Source of the DNA: Deltaproteobacteria bacterium
GTDB lineage: Bacteria; Myxococcota_A; JAADFL01
Assembly: GCA_013152945.1 (NCBI GenBank)
Contig: JAADFL010000187.1
Location: 1-64,000 of the forward strand
Direction of reading: 5' to 3'
DNA: 64,000 nt
The position numbers were made by a program, and so were the translations under genes. A model generated the notes under the pieces. It worked only from the letters and a program-made list of their open reading frames with translations, had not been told where the DNA came from and searched no databases. Below, in pieces: positions 52,184 through 61,793 of the stretch; positions within the stretch are counted from its first letter, which is position 1; each line of letters opens with the position of its first letter.

Positions 52184-53653
52184 ATGAATATTTTACTTGG
52201 GGCACCTTTTCCTTATCGCTTGGTCAGTCCTCTTGGTCTCGGTTACCTGGCCGTGGCCTTGAGGCGGGCCGGACACGAAGTGGAAATCAGGAATCCGAAC
52301 AAGGGGCAAGACGATCCGGGCGGTTTTGCACGGTGGTGCAGGCAACGTAATTTTGATGTCGTAGGCTTCCAGGTCATGACATCCGAGCGTGGTTTTACGC
52401 GTGCATTGCTTTCTGCAGTTCACGAAGAACTTCCCAATGCCCTTCTCCTTGTCGGCGGGCCCCACATCTCGGGCAGGGGTGCGGATGCACTCGAAGACTT
52501 CGAGGATGCCCACTACGCATTCTGCGGCGAGGCCGAAGAAAGTCTGCCCGAACTGCTGCGCCTGATCGACCGGACACATCGCCCCGCACCGGGAAAGACG
52601 CTTGTCCATGTCCCGGGTCTCGTGTACCGCACCGACGAGGGAATACAGAAGAACCCGCCGGTCCTGATCGAGGACATCGACTCGCTCGGCCCCTTGCCCT
52701 GGGATCTTTTCGACATTGAGGGGTACAACGAGGATCCCGGAATCATGAACGACGAATACCCGTGGTACTGGATCGGAACATCCAGGGGATGCCCGCACGC
52801 CTGTGCCTATTGCATGAATCCAGTGCTGAACCAAGGCAGGATACGCTACTACAAGCCCCAATATGTCGTGGATGAAATCGAGCGGATGAAAAAACTCGGG
52901 GTGCCGGCAGTGACCTTGATAGATGATACGCCCACAGACGATCGCGGGCATTTTACAGAGTTCTGCCTCGAACTCCAACGTCGAGTGGGCATACCATGGG
53001 ACGTTGCCGGCAATGCGACCCGGCTCCAGACCCTTGATGAGGAACTCCTGCAACTCATGGAGCGGACCGGCTGCCGCAAGGTGGCGGTTGCTCTCGAGTC
53101 CGGTTCTGCGAAAATGATTCAACGTTTCAGGCGGGACTATGACCCATGGACGGCAGTAGCGCGCATCAACGAGCTTGCCGCTTCGACGCGGATGGGATTC
53201 GAGGTTTTTTTTATGCTGGGCCACCCCGATGAAACCGATGCCGATGTGCTTCAAACCATAAGAGCCATACTCGCACTCGAAGTGGACAGGATCAAGGTCA
53301 ATATGTTCTCGCCATGGCCCGGTATTGCAATCACAAAGGAACTCGAACGCCAGGGACGCTTGCCGTATGTGCCGGATTACCTCTATTACTTTGATTCAGC
53401 GGCAATGCCAACGAGCACGATATCGGTCCGGCGTCTCATGTTCTACCAGTTTCTTTATTATGCGCTGTTCAATCTCAAACCAAAGCGGGCGTACAACCTG
53501 GTACGGCAATTCGGCATTGGGAACGTCCTGCTTACATCAACCAAGCTCTTGTTGTCTGCTATGGGCATTGAACGGGCTGTGCCGGGGTACATGTATAAAA
53601 GAGAATACCAGGCTTCCCCTCATCGCCAAAATGGCGAAAACCGGGGAAAATGA
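52184..53653 (+). CDS. B12-binding-domain radical SAM protein
   Basis: About 489 residues from ATG 52184; a longer frame begins at 52118, but the family fold starts at MNILLGAPFPYR. The N-terminal cobalamin-binding-like domain (LGYLAVALRRAGHEVEI, FDVVGFQVMTSE, LLVGGPHISGRGADA) lacks the classic DxHxxG cobalamin loop. The radical-SAM core has GCPHACAYCMN (C-x3-C-x2-C) and TLIDDTPTDD. Members modify lipids, cofactors or peptides; the substrate is not evident and neighbours do not help. Confidence 0.85.
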   Translation: MNILLGAPFPYRLVSPLGLGYLAVALRRAGHEVEIRNPNKGQDDPGGFARWCRQRNFDVVGFQVMTSERGFTRALLSAVHEELPNALLLVGGPHISGRGADALEDFEDAHYAFCGEAEESLPELLRLIDRTHRPAPGKTLVHVPGLVYRTDEGIQKNPPVLIEDIDSLGPLPWDLFDIEGYNEDPGIMNDEYPWYWIGTSRGCPHACAYCMNPVLNQGRIRYYKPQYVVDEIERMKKLGVPAVTLIDDTPTDDRGHFTEFCLELQRRVGIPWDVAGNATRLQTLDEELLQLMERTGCRKVAVALESGSAKMIQRFRRDYDPWTAVARINELAASTRMGFEVFFMLGHPDETDADVLQTIRAILALEVDRIKVNMFSPWPGIAITKELERQGRLPYVPDYLYYFDSAAMPTSTISVRRLMFYQFLYYALFNLKPKRAYNLVRQFGIGNVLLTSTKLLLSAMGIERAVPGYMYKREYQASPHRQNGENRGK

Positions 53654-53685
53654 CGTGAATAATATCGGCAGTGACTCTGAATATC

Positions 53686-54171
53686 CTATTGACAATGATC
53701 GCCTTGGCAATGGGTCCCGGTTATACACTGGGAGGATGACCAGTAATTGCAGTCAGTGCTGTCATCATGTTTGCAAGTAAAATCGAAATCAGTATAATTC
53801 GAATCACATTTCCTTTGACCCGGAGTGCAATCTTCCGAGCAAACGCATTCTCCTTTTTCACATATAGTATGGTCGGGACACGTGGAAGGGAACCCATAGT
53901 ACTTGCAACCGTTCGCATCTTGCTTACATTCCTGTATATAGGCCCCGAATGCACATTTCTTGTCTCCCAAGTTGCAGGCATTGATGCATTTACAGGTATT
54001 GTTGACGCAAGTCTGGTTGGCCGGACATTGCTGCGGACTGCCTCCGAATTCGAGACAACTATCGTCGTCATAATCCCCGCAGGTCAGAAAGTCTATCGGC
54101 GATTGATTATCATTAGGGTCGCAGATTATGTCATCTTGGCTGCATTCATCCTTACAGGCCTCTACACGTGT
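53686..54171 (-). pseudogene. Frame-shifted 3' part of the Asp-Thr/Cys-rich lipoprotein gene
   Basis: About 160 codons in a different frame from the upstream segment, starting in meaning at VEACKDECSQDD and ending with TAG at 53686. It continues the same EGF-like Cys-spaced modules (CKCINACNLGDKKC, CVCSEDCTPGQRKC). The upstream frame stops a few codons later (CNKQNTCRGL at 54152), so a single-base indel near 54165-54172 splits one gene. An ATG at 54219 is unlikely to be a true start, since no signal peptide follows. Confidence 0.7.
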
Positions 54172-55690
54172 TCTGCTTGTTGCACTGCGGTTTTTGAGGA
54201 GGACAATCCTTGTCTTCAAGACAGTTTACGCATTCATGCCTGTCAAGATTACACCGGCCGCCCGGACAGTGTTCATCTTTCGTGCAACTATAACATTTTC
54301 CTGAAGCCGGACTGCAATGCGGAAGATCAGGAGATGTGCAGTCTGAATCGGTTACGCAGGATGCGCACTTCTGGTTAAAGGGGTCGCAGTACGTTTCATC
54401 GCAGTCCTTGTCTTCCAGGCAGTCGTAGCAACCGCCGGTTTCAGGATCACAATGAGGCGGAATCCAGCAGGCACCATTGAAACACGGGAATATACAGGTC
54501 CTGGTAAGCGGATCGCATCTCAAGGTTATCCCCTGGCGTTCGCAGTCCGAGTCCTTTGTACATGCATCATTTGGCAAGTCGATGCAAACATGCATTTTCG
54601 GATGGCAGTACTTGCCGTTTCCGCAATCTATGTCTTTCGTACATTCCTGGGCAAGACACTCATTCTTCACGCATTGTTCATTGGCCTTGCAATCATCAGA
54701 CTTAATACACTCCACGCATTTACCCGTGGCGGGTACGCAGTAAGGTCGATCCAGCGGACAGTCCACATTATCGCAAAGATTCCCGGTGCCTGTATCCGTA
54801 TCCGTGTCAGTGTCAGTGTCAATGTCAATGTCAATGTCCGTGTCGGTATCAGCATCCAAATCAGTATCGGTATCCATATCGACATCCGTATCCGTGTCAG
54901 TGTCAGTATCTATGTCAATATCTATGTCAGTATCTATGTCAATATCTATGTCAATATCTATGTCAATATCTATGTCAGTGTCAGTGTCAGTATCTGTGTC
55001 AGTGTCAGTATCTGTGTCAGTGTCTGTGTCAGTGTCAGTATCTGTGTCAGTGTCTGTGTCAGTATCGCCTCCGCCCATGCATCTGCCGTAATCTCCTGCA
55101 TCCGGATTGCATTGAGGCTTATCCGGAGGACAATCCCGGTCGCTCTTACAGCCCTGGACACATGTGCTGTCCATACAAAGTTGGCCCAGTTCACAGTGAT
55201 CTGTCTCATAGCATTCCACGCATATCCCCTCTTGTCTGCAATGAGGCCTGTCTGAAGGACAGTCCTTGTCTGTAATGCATGGATTGGTGCATGAGCCTTT
55301 GACACATTTCTTGCCGTTGCAATCAGAATCTGCAAGACACTGAACGCATTCTCCGTTTGCACCGATCTTGGTGTCACACTTTGGGCGATCTTTCGGGCAG
55401 TCCCTATCAGTATTGCATCCGGGAACACAGTTACCGTCGAGACATATTTCTCCAAGGTCACAGTCATCTACCTTTGTGCAGGTGTGATTGGTGCCGGTGT
55501 CCGTGTCTGTATCTGTATCTATGTCCGTATCCGTGTCGGTATCCGTATCCGTATCCGTGTCGACATCCGTATCACCCGGCGTAACCGAATGGCCCTTGCA
55601 ACCAAGACTGAATACGGTAGTTAGCGATATTAATGACAGGAACGCTGAAAAAGATAATTGAAAGAGAAAGAAACGTGGATGCATCTTCAT
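54152..55690 (-). CDS. Cys-rich lipoprotein with long Asp-Thr/Asp-Ile repeats
   Basis: 512 residues before the frameshift. The signal sequence ends FSLGC (lipobox). Two acidic tracts of DT/DI dipeptides (about residues 38-66 and 203-300) alternate with modules of the form CVECYETDHCELGQLCM and DRDCPPDKPQC. These are EGF/Stig1-like disulfide-rich modules common in surface proteins of deltaproteobacteria. The tracts may act as extended, calcium-binding spacers, an inference from their high Asp content. With its shifted 3' end the full protein would be about 665 residues. Confidence 0.82.
   Translation of the reverse strand: MKMHPRFFLFQLSFSAFLSLISLTTVFSLGCKGHSVTPGDTDVDTDTDTDTDTDTDIDTDTDTDTGTNHTCTKVDDCDLGEICLDGNCVPGCNTDRDCPKDRPKCDTKIGANGECVQCLADSDCNGKKCVKGSCTNPCITDKDCPSDRPHCRQEGICVECYETDHCELGQLCMDSTCVQGCKSDRDCPPDKPQCNPDAGDYGRCMGGGDTDTDTDTDTDTDTDTDTDTDTDTDTDTDTDIDIDIDIDIDIDIDTDIDIDIDTDTDTDTDVDMDTDTDLDADTDTDIDIDIDTDTDTDTDTGTGNLCDNVDCPLDRPYCVPATGKCVECIKSDDCKANEQCVKNECLAQECTKDIDCGNGKYCHPKMHVCIDLPNDACTKDSDCERQGITLRCDPLTRTCIFPCFNGACWIPPHCDPETGGCYDCLEDKDCDETYCDPFNQKCASCVTDSDCTSPDLPHCSPASGKCYSCTKDEHCPGGRCNLDRHECVNCLEDKDCPPQKPQCNKQNTCRGL
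54791..55068. repeat. Hexanucleotide tract coding for Asp-Thr/Asp-Ile
   Basis: On the plus strand, units GTCAGT, GTCAAT, GTATCT and GTATCC repeat about 46 times with silent variation. Such tracts are prone to slippage and length change. Confidence 0.85.
55496..55577. repeat. Second, shorter Asp-Thr hexanucleotide tract
   Basis: Units GTATCC, GTGTCT and GTATCT code for the N-terminal DT spacer just after the lipobox of the same protein. Confidence 0.8.
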
Positions 55691-55802
55691 GGCAAACCTC
55701 CAAAAAGTGGAATGCTCAAGGTATCAACCATTTTGGCCATAGTGAATTCAATGTCAAACAAGATAAAGCACCTCGAAAGAATCATGCCGATAATTGCGGC
55801 TT

Positions 55803-56300
55803 TTATAACCTCGGCCATGGTTTTGTTATGTGATTATCCTCACAAGACTCAAATAAGGCGGAAATTGTTCTGCCGAGAACAGGATGAAGAACATCCGGTG
55901 CAATCTCGGCCAATGGCTCCAAGACGAACCTGCGCAGTGCTATTTGAGGGTGGGGTACAATTAAGTCATCGTGCTCAATGATTTCCTGGTCGAACAGCAG
56001 GAGATCGAGGTCGAGCGTCCTCGGACCCCAGCGTACATACCCGGCCCTGTGAAGGCATTTTTCGATTTTCTTCATCTCCCGGACCAGTTCCCTTGGCTCA
56101 AGATTTGTGCGCAACTCGGCGGCACCGTTAATAAACCAGGGTTGTTCGACAGGACCTACCGGTTCAGTCTCCAGAAAAGTGCTAACTTCCTGTACAGAAA
56201 CATTTTCGAGCTTGTCCAACAGATCCATGCCTTTGCAGCAGTTCTCCAGCCTCTTTCCAAGATTGGAACCGAATGAGATATATGCAATCGATTCTGACAT
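55803..56300 (-). CDS. folK: 2-amino-4-hydroxy-6-hydroxymethyldihydropteridine pyrophosphokinase
   Basis: 165 residues. It transfers pyrophosphate to the pterin in folate synthesis. Motifs are YISFGSNLG, FLETEPVGPVEQPWFING, the active-site RWGPRTLDLDLLLFD and HDDLIVPHPQIALRRFVLEPLAEIAP, whose core is VPHPQIALRRFVLEPL. GGAGGAG sits 10 nt before the ATG at 56300, so I prefer it to 56327. No other folate genes are adjacent; it lies downstream of dapL on the same strand. Confidence 0.93.
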   Translation of the reverse strand: MSESIAYISFGSNLGKRLENCCKGMDLLDKLENVSVQEVSTFLETEPVGPVEQPWFINGAAELRTNLEPRELVREMKKIEKCLHRAGYVRWGPRTLDLDLLLFDQEIIEHDDLIVPHPQIALRRFVLEPLAEIAPDVLHPVLGRTISALFESCEDNHITKPWPRL

Positions 56301-56339
56301 GTTCGGTTTGCTCCTCCATTCATTCAATGCACGGTACTG

Positions 56340-57524
56340 TCAATTTGTAATCTTCCTAACGAAGCCGCGGATTTTTCGACCTGCTTCAGCCAGCCGTTTC
56401 TTGTCCCTTGTAAGGGATATTCTGAAAAAGCCTTCTCCATAAGGCCCGAAGCCGTTTCCCGGTGTGACGACGACCCCGGTCTCCTCCAGGAGTCTCAAGC
56501 TGAACTCGCTACTCGACATTCCGGCAGGAACCCTTATCCAGATGAAGAAGGTGGCATCAGGGATTCTGAAATCGAGGCCTGCCTGTGCAATCTCTGTAAT
56601 TATGGCATCCCTTCTTTCTTTGTATGTCACCCTCAAGGAGTTTGCAAAGTCCATGTGTTCTTCCAGGGCTATTCTGCCTGCTTCCTGGACTGCGGTGAAC
56701 ACACCGGAATCCGTGTTTTTCTTTACTGCTTTCAGCGCGTCAAGGACCTCGTGGTTGCCTACCGCCCATCCGAGCCTGAAACCACACATGTCGAATGTCT
56801 TTGAAAAAGATCCGAATTCTATGGCATTTTCCTTTGCATCCGGCAAAGAGAGAATAGATGTAGGCGAATGCTTGAACTGGATTTCCGCATAGGCATTGTC
56901 ATTGGCTGCCACCAGGTTGTGCCGTGAGGCAAAATCGAGCGCCTCCTTGAAATCTGCGGCCGATGCTGTTGCGGTGGTAGGGTTGTTCGGGTAGCACAGC
57001 CAAAGCAGCTTGGCCTTGCTGCACGTCTCTTTATCCAGGAGCGACAGGTCAGGGAAAAATCCGTTTTTTTCGAGTAGTGGCATGTGAACCACCCGGCCGC
57101 CGCAGAACTTGGCCCACACCTCGTACACCGGGTACGCGGGGTCCGGAACCAAGACAACATCGTCATGGTCCACCAGTGCAGTCGCGAGGTGGGCGATTCC
57201 TTCCTTGGAGCCTCCCAGGACAAGGACCTCGGCATCAGGGTCGAGGATTACATTGAATCTCTCCTTATAATAGCGTGCAATTGCCTTTTTCAGGTCGCTT
57301 GTTCCCTCATAAGGCGGATAACTGTGACTCGCCGGGTCCAGGACCGCTTTTGCCGCAGCTTCGGCAACCGCCTTCGGCGCTGGTAGATCCGGGTCGCCGA
57401 CACCGAGGTCGATTATGTCCATCCCCATTTTGGAAACCTGATCGCGTCTCGCGTCCAATTCCGAGAACAGGTAAGGAGGTATTGCCTCCAACCTGGACGA
57501 TGGACGGATATACCCCATTGTCAT
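56340..57524 (-). CDS. dapL: LL-diaminopimelate aminotransferase-like enzyme
   Basis: 394 residues of the class I/II PLP aminotransferases. The N-terminal RLEAIPPYLFSELDARRD and GDPDLPAPKAVAEAA are characteristic of the LL-DAP aminotransferase group, which makes LL-diaminopimelate for lysine and peptidoglycan directly from tetrahydrodipicolinate. PLP Lys is in SFSKTFDMCGFRLGW; substrate Arg is in FFRISLTR. The ATG at 57524 overlaps the rarA stop (ATGA). Specificity within the aminotransferases is not certain by eye. Confidence 0.82.
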   Translation of the reverse strand: MTMGYIRPSSRLEAIPPYLFSELDARRDQVSKMGMDIIDLGVGDPDLPAPKAVAEAAAKAVLDPASHSYPPYEGTSDLKKAIARYYKERFNVILDPDAEVLVLGGSKEGIAHLATALVDHDDVVLVPDPAYPVYEVWAKFCGGRVVHMPLLEKNGFFPDLSLLDKETCSKAKLLWLCYPNNPTTATASAADFKEALDFASRHNLVAANDNAYAEIQFKHSPTSILSLPDAKENAIEFGSFSKTFDMCGFRLGWAVGNHEVLDALKAVKKNTDSGVFTAVQEAGRIALEEHMDFANSLRVTYKERRDAIITEIAQAGLDFRIPDATFFIWIRVPAGMSSSEFSLRLLEETGVVVTPGNGFGPYGEGFFRISLTRDKKRLAEAGRKIRGFVRKITN

Positions 57525-58849
57525 TCTCCCTTTTTCCGTTGTTTGAACCACCTGTTAAGACGTTCCCGTATTTCAGCTTCCACGCCCCTTGGCGAAGGCT
57601 CATAGTAACGCCTCGATTCCAGTTGTTCAGGCAGGTAGGCCTCTGGGACATAAGCTCCTTTGAAATCGTGGGGATATTTGTAATCCTTGGCGTAACCAAG
57701 GCTTTTCATGAGAACGGTGGGGGCGTTTCGCAGCTTTTTCGGGACAGCCAGAGCCCCGAGTTCCATTACATCTTTCCTTGCCGCCGTGTAGGCCTTTATC
57801 ACGCTGTTGGATTTTTCCGCACACGCAAGGTAGGTCGCAGCCTGTGTCATCGGCAATACGCCTTCAGGCAGGCCGACAAACTTGAAAGATTCCAGGGCAT
57901 GTACCGCCACTGCAAGGGCGTTGGGATCGGCGTTTCCCACGTCCTCGCTTGCAAATATGACCATTCGCCGCAATATAAACAAAGGATCCTCCCCGGACTC
58001 GAGCATCCTGACCATCCAATAAACCGCCGCATCAGGATCGGAACCCCGCATGGACTTGATGAATGCCGATATGACATTGTAGTGTTCCTCTCCCGACCTG
58101 TCGTAGAGCAAGGATGACTTTATAAACGAAGCCTGTGCGGTCTTCCTGTCTATCTTCACGGTTTTTCCCGTGTCTTCGAAAGAACAAACAAGGGCCTCGA
58201 GCGCATTAAGTGCATTCCTTGCATCCCCGTGGCTTTTCTCTGCAATTAGTTCGAACACGCCGGGCTCTAATTTGACGCCTGTTTTTCCAAGCCCCTTTTC
58301 AGGATCCTCGATAGCCCTTTTCAGTATTGCAATGATGTTTTCTTCAGACAACGGCTCCAACACAATTACTTTACATCTTGACAAGAGAGCCGACGTAATT
58401 TCGAACGACGGGTTTTCCGTGGTTGCTCCGATAAGGATTATCGTCCCGTTTTCAACGTGGGGGAGGAAGGCGTCCTGCTGGGCCTTGTTGAACCTGTGAA
58501 TTTCATCCACGAAGAGGATCGTTGACCGTGCTTGCGTTCTTTTTTGCAATTGGGCGGCCTTCACGATTTCGCGTATCTCCTTGACCCCACCCAGTACTGC
58601 TGAAAAAGGCACGAACTTGGCCCTGGTCTTTCCGGCAATGATCCTGGCCAGAGTCGTTTTGCCCGTGCCGGGCGGCCCCCAGAGTATCAATGAAGGCAAT
58701 GTGTCGTTCTCGATCATTCGCCGGAGCGGAGTCCCGGGACCGACAATTTTGTCCTGGCCCAGAAATTTTTCGAGGTCGTTCGGTCTGACCCGGTCCGCCA
58801 GGGGACCGGTCTTGAAAACTTCCTTTTCGTCTTGCTCGAACAAATCCAT
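57521..58849 (-). CDS. rarA: Replication-associated recombination ATPase RarA/MgsA
   Basis: 442 residues from ATG 58849; the frame runs on to 58999 but the family starts at MDLFEQ. Walker A is WGPPGTGKTTLARI, Walker B ILFVDEIHRF, sensor GATTENPSFE. The C-terminal clamp-loader-like region has RSGEEHYNVISAFIKSMRGSDPDA, with the diagnostic core HYNVISAFIKSMRGSDP. It acts at stalled forks with SSB and recombination proteins. Divergent from nadK and coupled to dapL. Confidence 0.95.
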   Translation of the reverse strand: MDLFEQDEKEVFKTGPLADRVRPNDLEKFLGQDKIVGPGTPLRRMIENDTLPSLILWGPPGTGKTTLARIIAGKTRAKFVPFSAVLGGVKEIREIVKAAQLQKRTQARSTILFVDEIHRFNKAQQDAFLPHVENGTIILIGATTENPSFEITSALLSRCKVIVLEPLSEENIIAILKRAIEDPEKGLGKTGVKLEPGVFELIAEKSHGDARNALNALEALVCSFEDTGKTVKIDRKTAQASFIKSSLLYDRSGEEHYNVISAFIKSMRGSDPDAAVYWMVRMLESGEDPLFILRRMVIFASEDVGNADPNALAVAVHALESFKFVGLPEGVLPMTQAATYLACAEKSNSVIKAYTAARKDVMELGALAVPKKLRNAPTVLMKSLGYAKDYKYPHDFKGAYVPEAYLPEQLESRRYYEPSPRGVEAEIRERLNRWFKQRKKGE

Positions 58850-58919
58850 GCATTGACAATTAGCATCAATGGACCGAGTTGACCAGAGCCTTGAGAACAT
58901 ACAACCGGCGTGGTACAAG

Positions 58920-58934
58920 TCAGGGGTCCCCTGA
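58920..58934. promoter_or_regulatory. Perfect palindrome between divergent rarA and nadK
   Basis: TCAGGGG-T-CCCCTGA, 7-bp arms around one base, 25 bp before the nadK start. It could be an operator or another fragment of the G-rich repeat family. Confidence 0.4.
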
Positions 58935-58958
58935 CATGGGGTGACTGGAGGAATGTCG

Positions 58959-59825
58959 ATGGAAACGGCGGATGCGGTAGGAATATTTGTGAAAAGCAAT
59001 CAACCCAGGGCCTTGTCCCTGGCTGCCGATGTCATGGAATGGCTCGATAGGAGAGGCGTCCATGGAATGCTTGGTATCGAAGAATCAAAGGCATTGGGCC
59101 GTGGCGATGGTGTGCCTTCCGAGACCCTGGCCGACAAGAGCGATCTCATACTCGTACTGGGCGGCGATGGAACACTTATTCATGCAGCGGGACTGTTGAA
59201 GGACAGGGACGTGCCGATACTGGGCGTGAACCTCGGAGGCCTGGGGTTTCTGACTGTCCTTTCAATAGCCGAACTCGAACCCACTCTTGATGAAGCGCTC
59301 AAGGGCAACCTTGCCGTAGAGGAAAGAATAAGGTTGGATGCCGAACTATGGAGAGACGGCAAAATAGAACTGAAGGGCCTTGCCCTGAACGACGCGGTAA
59401 TCAACAAGGGGGCCTTGGCAAGAATCGTGGGGCTGGAGACCTGGGTCGACGGTGAAAGAATAGCCGTGTTCAGAGCTGATGGTATAATCTTCGCCACCCC
59501 GACCGGTTCGACTGCATACAACCTGGCTGCAGGCGGTCCCATAATCGATCCGCGTTTGCCCGCAATAGTTTTGACGCCTATTTGTCCGCATTCCCTGACT
59601 GCGAGGCCTCTTGTATTGCCGGAGAAGAGTGTGGTTGAAGTCTTCATGCCCAATGACGCGGCGGAAGAAATATTTTTGACACTGGACGGTCAACGAGGCA
59701 TTGCATTGAAAGCGGGAGACCGCATAAAGGTGGAGCGGTCAGCCAGGCCGGTATTACTGGTTCGTTCACCCAAAAGAAGTGCTTATGAGATTCTTAGGAC
59801 CAAATTACACTGGGGAGAAAGATGA
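58959..59825 (+). CDS. nadK: NAD kinase
   Basis: 288 residues. Motifs are LGGDGTLIHAAG, GVNLGGLGFLT and the NAD-site TPTGSTAYNLAAGGP. It makes NADP from NAD and ATP (or polyphosphate). GGAGGA with 6-nt spacing selects the ATG at 58959 over 58953 and the GTG at 58941. It precedes recN by 129 bp on the same strand, the common nadK-recN order. Confidence 0.95.
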   Translation: METADAVGIFVKSNQPRALSLAADVMEWLDRRGVHGMLGIEESKALGRGDGVPSETLADKSDLILVLGGDGTLIHAAGLLKDRDVPILGVNLGGLGFLTVLSIAELEPTLDEALKGNLAVEERIRLDAELWRDGKIELKGLALNDAVINKGALARIVGLETWVDGERIAVFRADGIIFATPTGSTAYNLAAGGPIIDPRLPAIVLTPICPHSLTARPLVLPEKSVVEVFMPNDAAEEIFLTLDGQRGIALKAGDRIKVERSARPVLLVRSPKRSAYEILRTKLHWGER

Positions 59826-59954
59826 TGAGGGACAGGTGATGCAATCGCCGCATGAAGGACAAGTTTGATTTCTGGGTTTGCCGTAAAGCTCCGGCCGTTT
59901 GTTGCGAATATTGTGACCGTAAGGCAGGAGCTGTGATAATGGACGTATAATAGT

Positions 59955-61667
59955 ATGCTTGATCTACTGCATATAAGGGATCTGGCCATAATAGACGACA
60001 TGGAGATAAAGTTCTCTAAAGGGCTGAATGTGCTTACCGGCGAGACAGGCGCCGGAAAGTCAATACTGGTCGGCGCGGTTCAATTGTTATTGGGTTCCAG
60101 GGCCAATCAGACGCTGGTGCGCAAGGGGGCCGGGCAGGCTATTGTAGAGGCGGTCTTTCATCCAGGCCCTGACAGGGAACTCGGCAACCTAATGGAGAAC
60201 GCGGGTCTGCCGTTGGAAGACGGGGAGGTGGTGGTCAAGAGGATTATCTCGAAAGACGGCAGGAGCAGGGCCTTTATTAACGGTTCACCTTGTCCGGCCA
60301 GGGTATTGGGCGATGTCTGCTCCAGGCTTGTGGATATTTCCGGCCAACACCAGTTCCAGTCTCTGCTGGATCCGGAAAACCATGCAGGCTTTCTCGATGC
60401 ATTTGCCGGGTGTCTTGAACTACGACAACAGGTGGCAAATATCTGGGAAGAACTTAGGGTAATGGATGGCGAGATTAAAAGGCTCGAGTCATTGGAGAAA
60501 GAAAGGGTGGTCCAAGAGGATTACCTGCTTTTCCAGATAAGGGAGATTGATGCATTGAACCTGGTCGCCGGGGAAGAGGACGACCTGGAGAAGGAAAGGA
60601 ATATTCTCCGGAATTCCGAGAAACTGGCGAATGCAACACGATCGGCTGCTGAAAAGTTATACGAGGAACAAGGTTCCGTCTCGGAAATACTTGCATTCGT
60701 CCAGTCTCAACTCGAAGGCCTGGAAACAGTCGATGCCACTTTGACGATTCTCAATGAGACTATACAAAAGGCGAGAATGGATATAGAGGATGTTGCTTCC
60801 CAACTCAGATCTTATTCTGAAAAGATAGAGGCGGATCCGGTCAGACTGGATGAAATCGAAGCCAGGTTGGAGGCGATATCCAGGTTGGCGAGAAAGCACG
60901 GTCCTACCACGAATACCATTCTTGAAAAAAGGGAAGAGCTCGCACAAAGGTTGAATTCCCTGTCTTCCGATCATGAGCATCTGAAAGAATTGAAGCAAAA
61001 TTTCGCTGCACTTTCAGCAAAACTTGCAAAGGCCGCCGCCGACCTTGGCAAGGCGCGTGAGCAAGCTGCACCGCGTCTTGAAAAGGAAATTACCCGTGCC
61101 TTAAGGAGTCTGGCCATGCCGGGTGCAAAGTTGAAGGTGGAAATCAGGCCGGCTGCACCTGGAAATGACAGGTTTTCTTTGGATGGGCTGAATATCGGGC
61201 ATAGCGGTGCTCATCAGGTCGAGTTCTTGTTCGGCCCCAATCCGGGAGAGGGGCTTAAGCCGTTGGTGAAGATTGCGTCGGGAGGCGAGCTATCCAGGAC
61301 CATGCTTGCTTTGAAAAAGGTTTTTCTGGAAGTGGATTCAGTAAAGACATACATCTTCGACGAGATCGATGCCGGAATAGGAGGAGAGGCTGCGGAATCT
61401 GTTGCAAGGACTCTGGAGGATGTAGCATCGAGACATCAGGTATTGTGTGTCACCCACCTTCCGCAGATCGCTGCCCGGGCCGGGCACCATTTCAGTGTAT
61501 CCAAGGAGAAAATCGAGAGCCGCACGGTTTCAAGAATTCATTTACTTGTCGACATGAAGGAGCGGGCATTGGAAATATCACGAATGCTCTCTGGAAATAA
61601 GGTTCCCCGGATTTCCTATGATTACGCCGTGGAGATCCTCAATGGGACGGAAAGAAAAAAATATTGA
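59955..61667 (+). CDS. recN: DNA repair protein RecN
   Basis: 570 residues of the SMC-like ATPases. N-terminal Walker A is TGETGAGKSILVGAVQLLLG, two coiled-coil arms flank the centre, and the C-terminal signature is IASGGELSRTMLALK, with Walker B YIFDEIDAGIGG and VTHLPQIAA. It tethers broken DNA ends in double-strand-break repair. Length and layout are normal. Confidence 0.96.
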   Translation: MLDLLHIRDLAIIDDMEIKFSKGLNVLTGETGAGKSILVGAVQLLLGSRANQTLVRKGAGQAIVEAVFHPGPDRELGNLMENAGLPLEDGEVVVKRIISKDGRSRAFINGSPCPARVLGDVCSRLVDISGQHQFQSLLDPENHAGFLDAFAGCLELRQQVANIWEELRVMDGEIKRLESLEKERVVQEDYLLFQIREIDALNLVAGEEDDLEKERNILRNSEKLANATRSAAEKLYEEQGSVSEILAFVQSQLEGLETVDATLTILNETIQKARMDIEDVASQLRSYSEKIEADPVRLDEIEARLEAISRLARKHGPTTNTILEKREELAQRLNSLSSDHEHLKELKQNFAALSAKLAKAAADLGKAREQAAPRLEKEITRALRSLAMPGAKLKVEIRPAAPGNDRFSLDGLNIGHSGAHQVEFLFGPNPGEGLKPLVKIASGGELSRTMLALKKVFLEVDSVKTYIFDEIDAGIGGEAAESVARTLEDVASRHQVLCVTHLPQIAARAGHHFSVSKEKIESRTVSRIHLLVDMKERALEISRMLSGNKVPRISYDYAVEILNGTERKKY

Positions 61668-61693
61668 CAATAGCTTGAATCCACTGATATTTT
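61664..61693 (+). promoter_or_regulatory. Candidate sigma-70 promoter
   Basis: TTGACA (61664-61669, overlapping the recN stop), an 18-nt spacer, TATTTT (61688-61693). It could serve the M23 peptidase gene 100 bp downstream. Confidence 0.35.
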
Positions 61694-61793
61694 ACCTCTG
61701 TTAAATTTTTGATGGTTTCAAGATTCGGGAGAATGATATCGAAGTAGGCTTAATTGTTATACTAGTTGGATTATTATCAAGGCCGGTGTTGTT

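Noticed and set aside
52193-53254. 353-codon minus-strand frame
   Set aside because: Shadow of the radical-SAM gene, which carries C-x3-C-x2-C and family motifs.
54452-55255. Plus-strand frames rich in Val-Ser repeats opposite the lipoprotein gene
   Set aside because: Antisense of the Asp-Thr hexanucleotide tract; the minus-strand frame has a lipobox and Cys modules.
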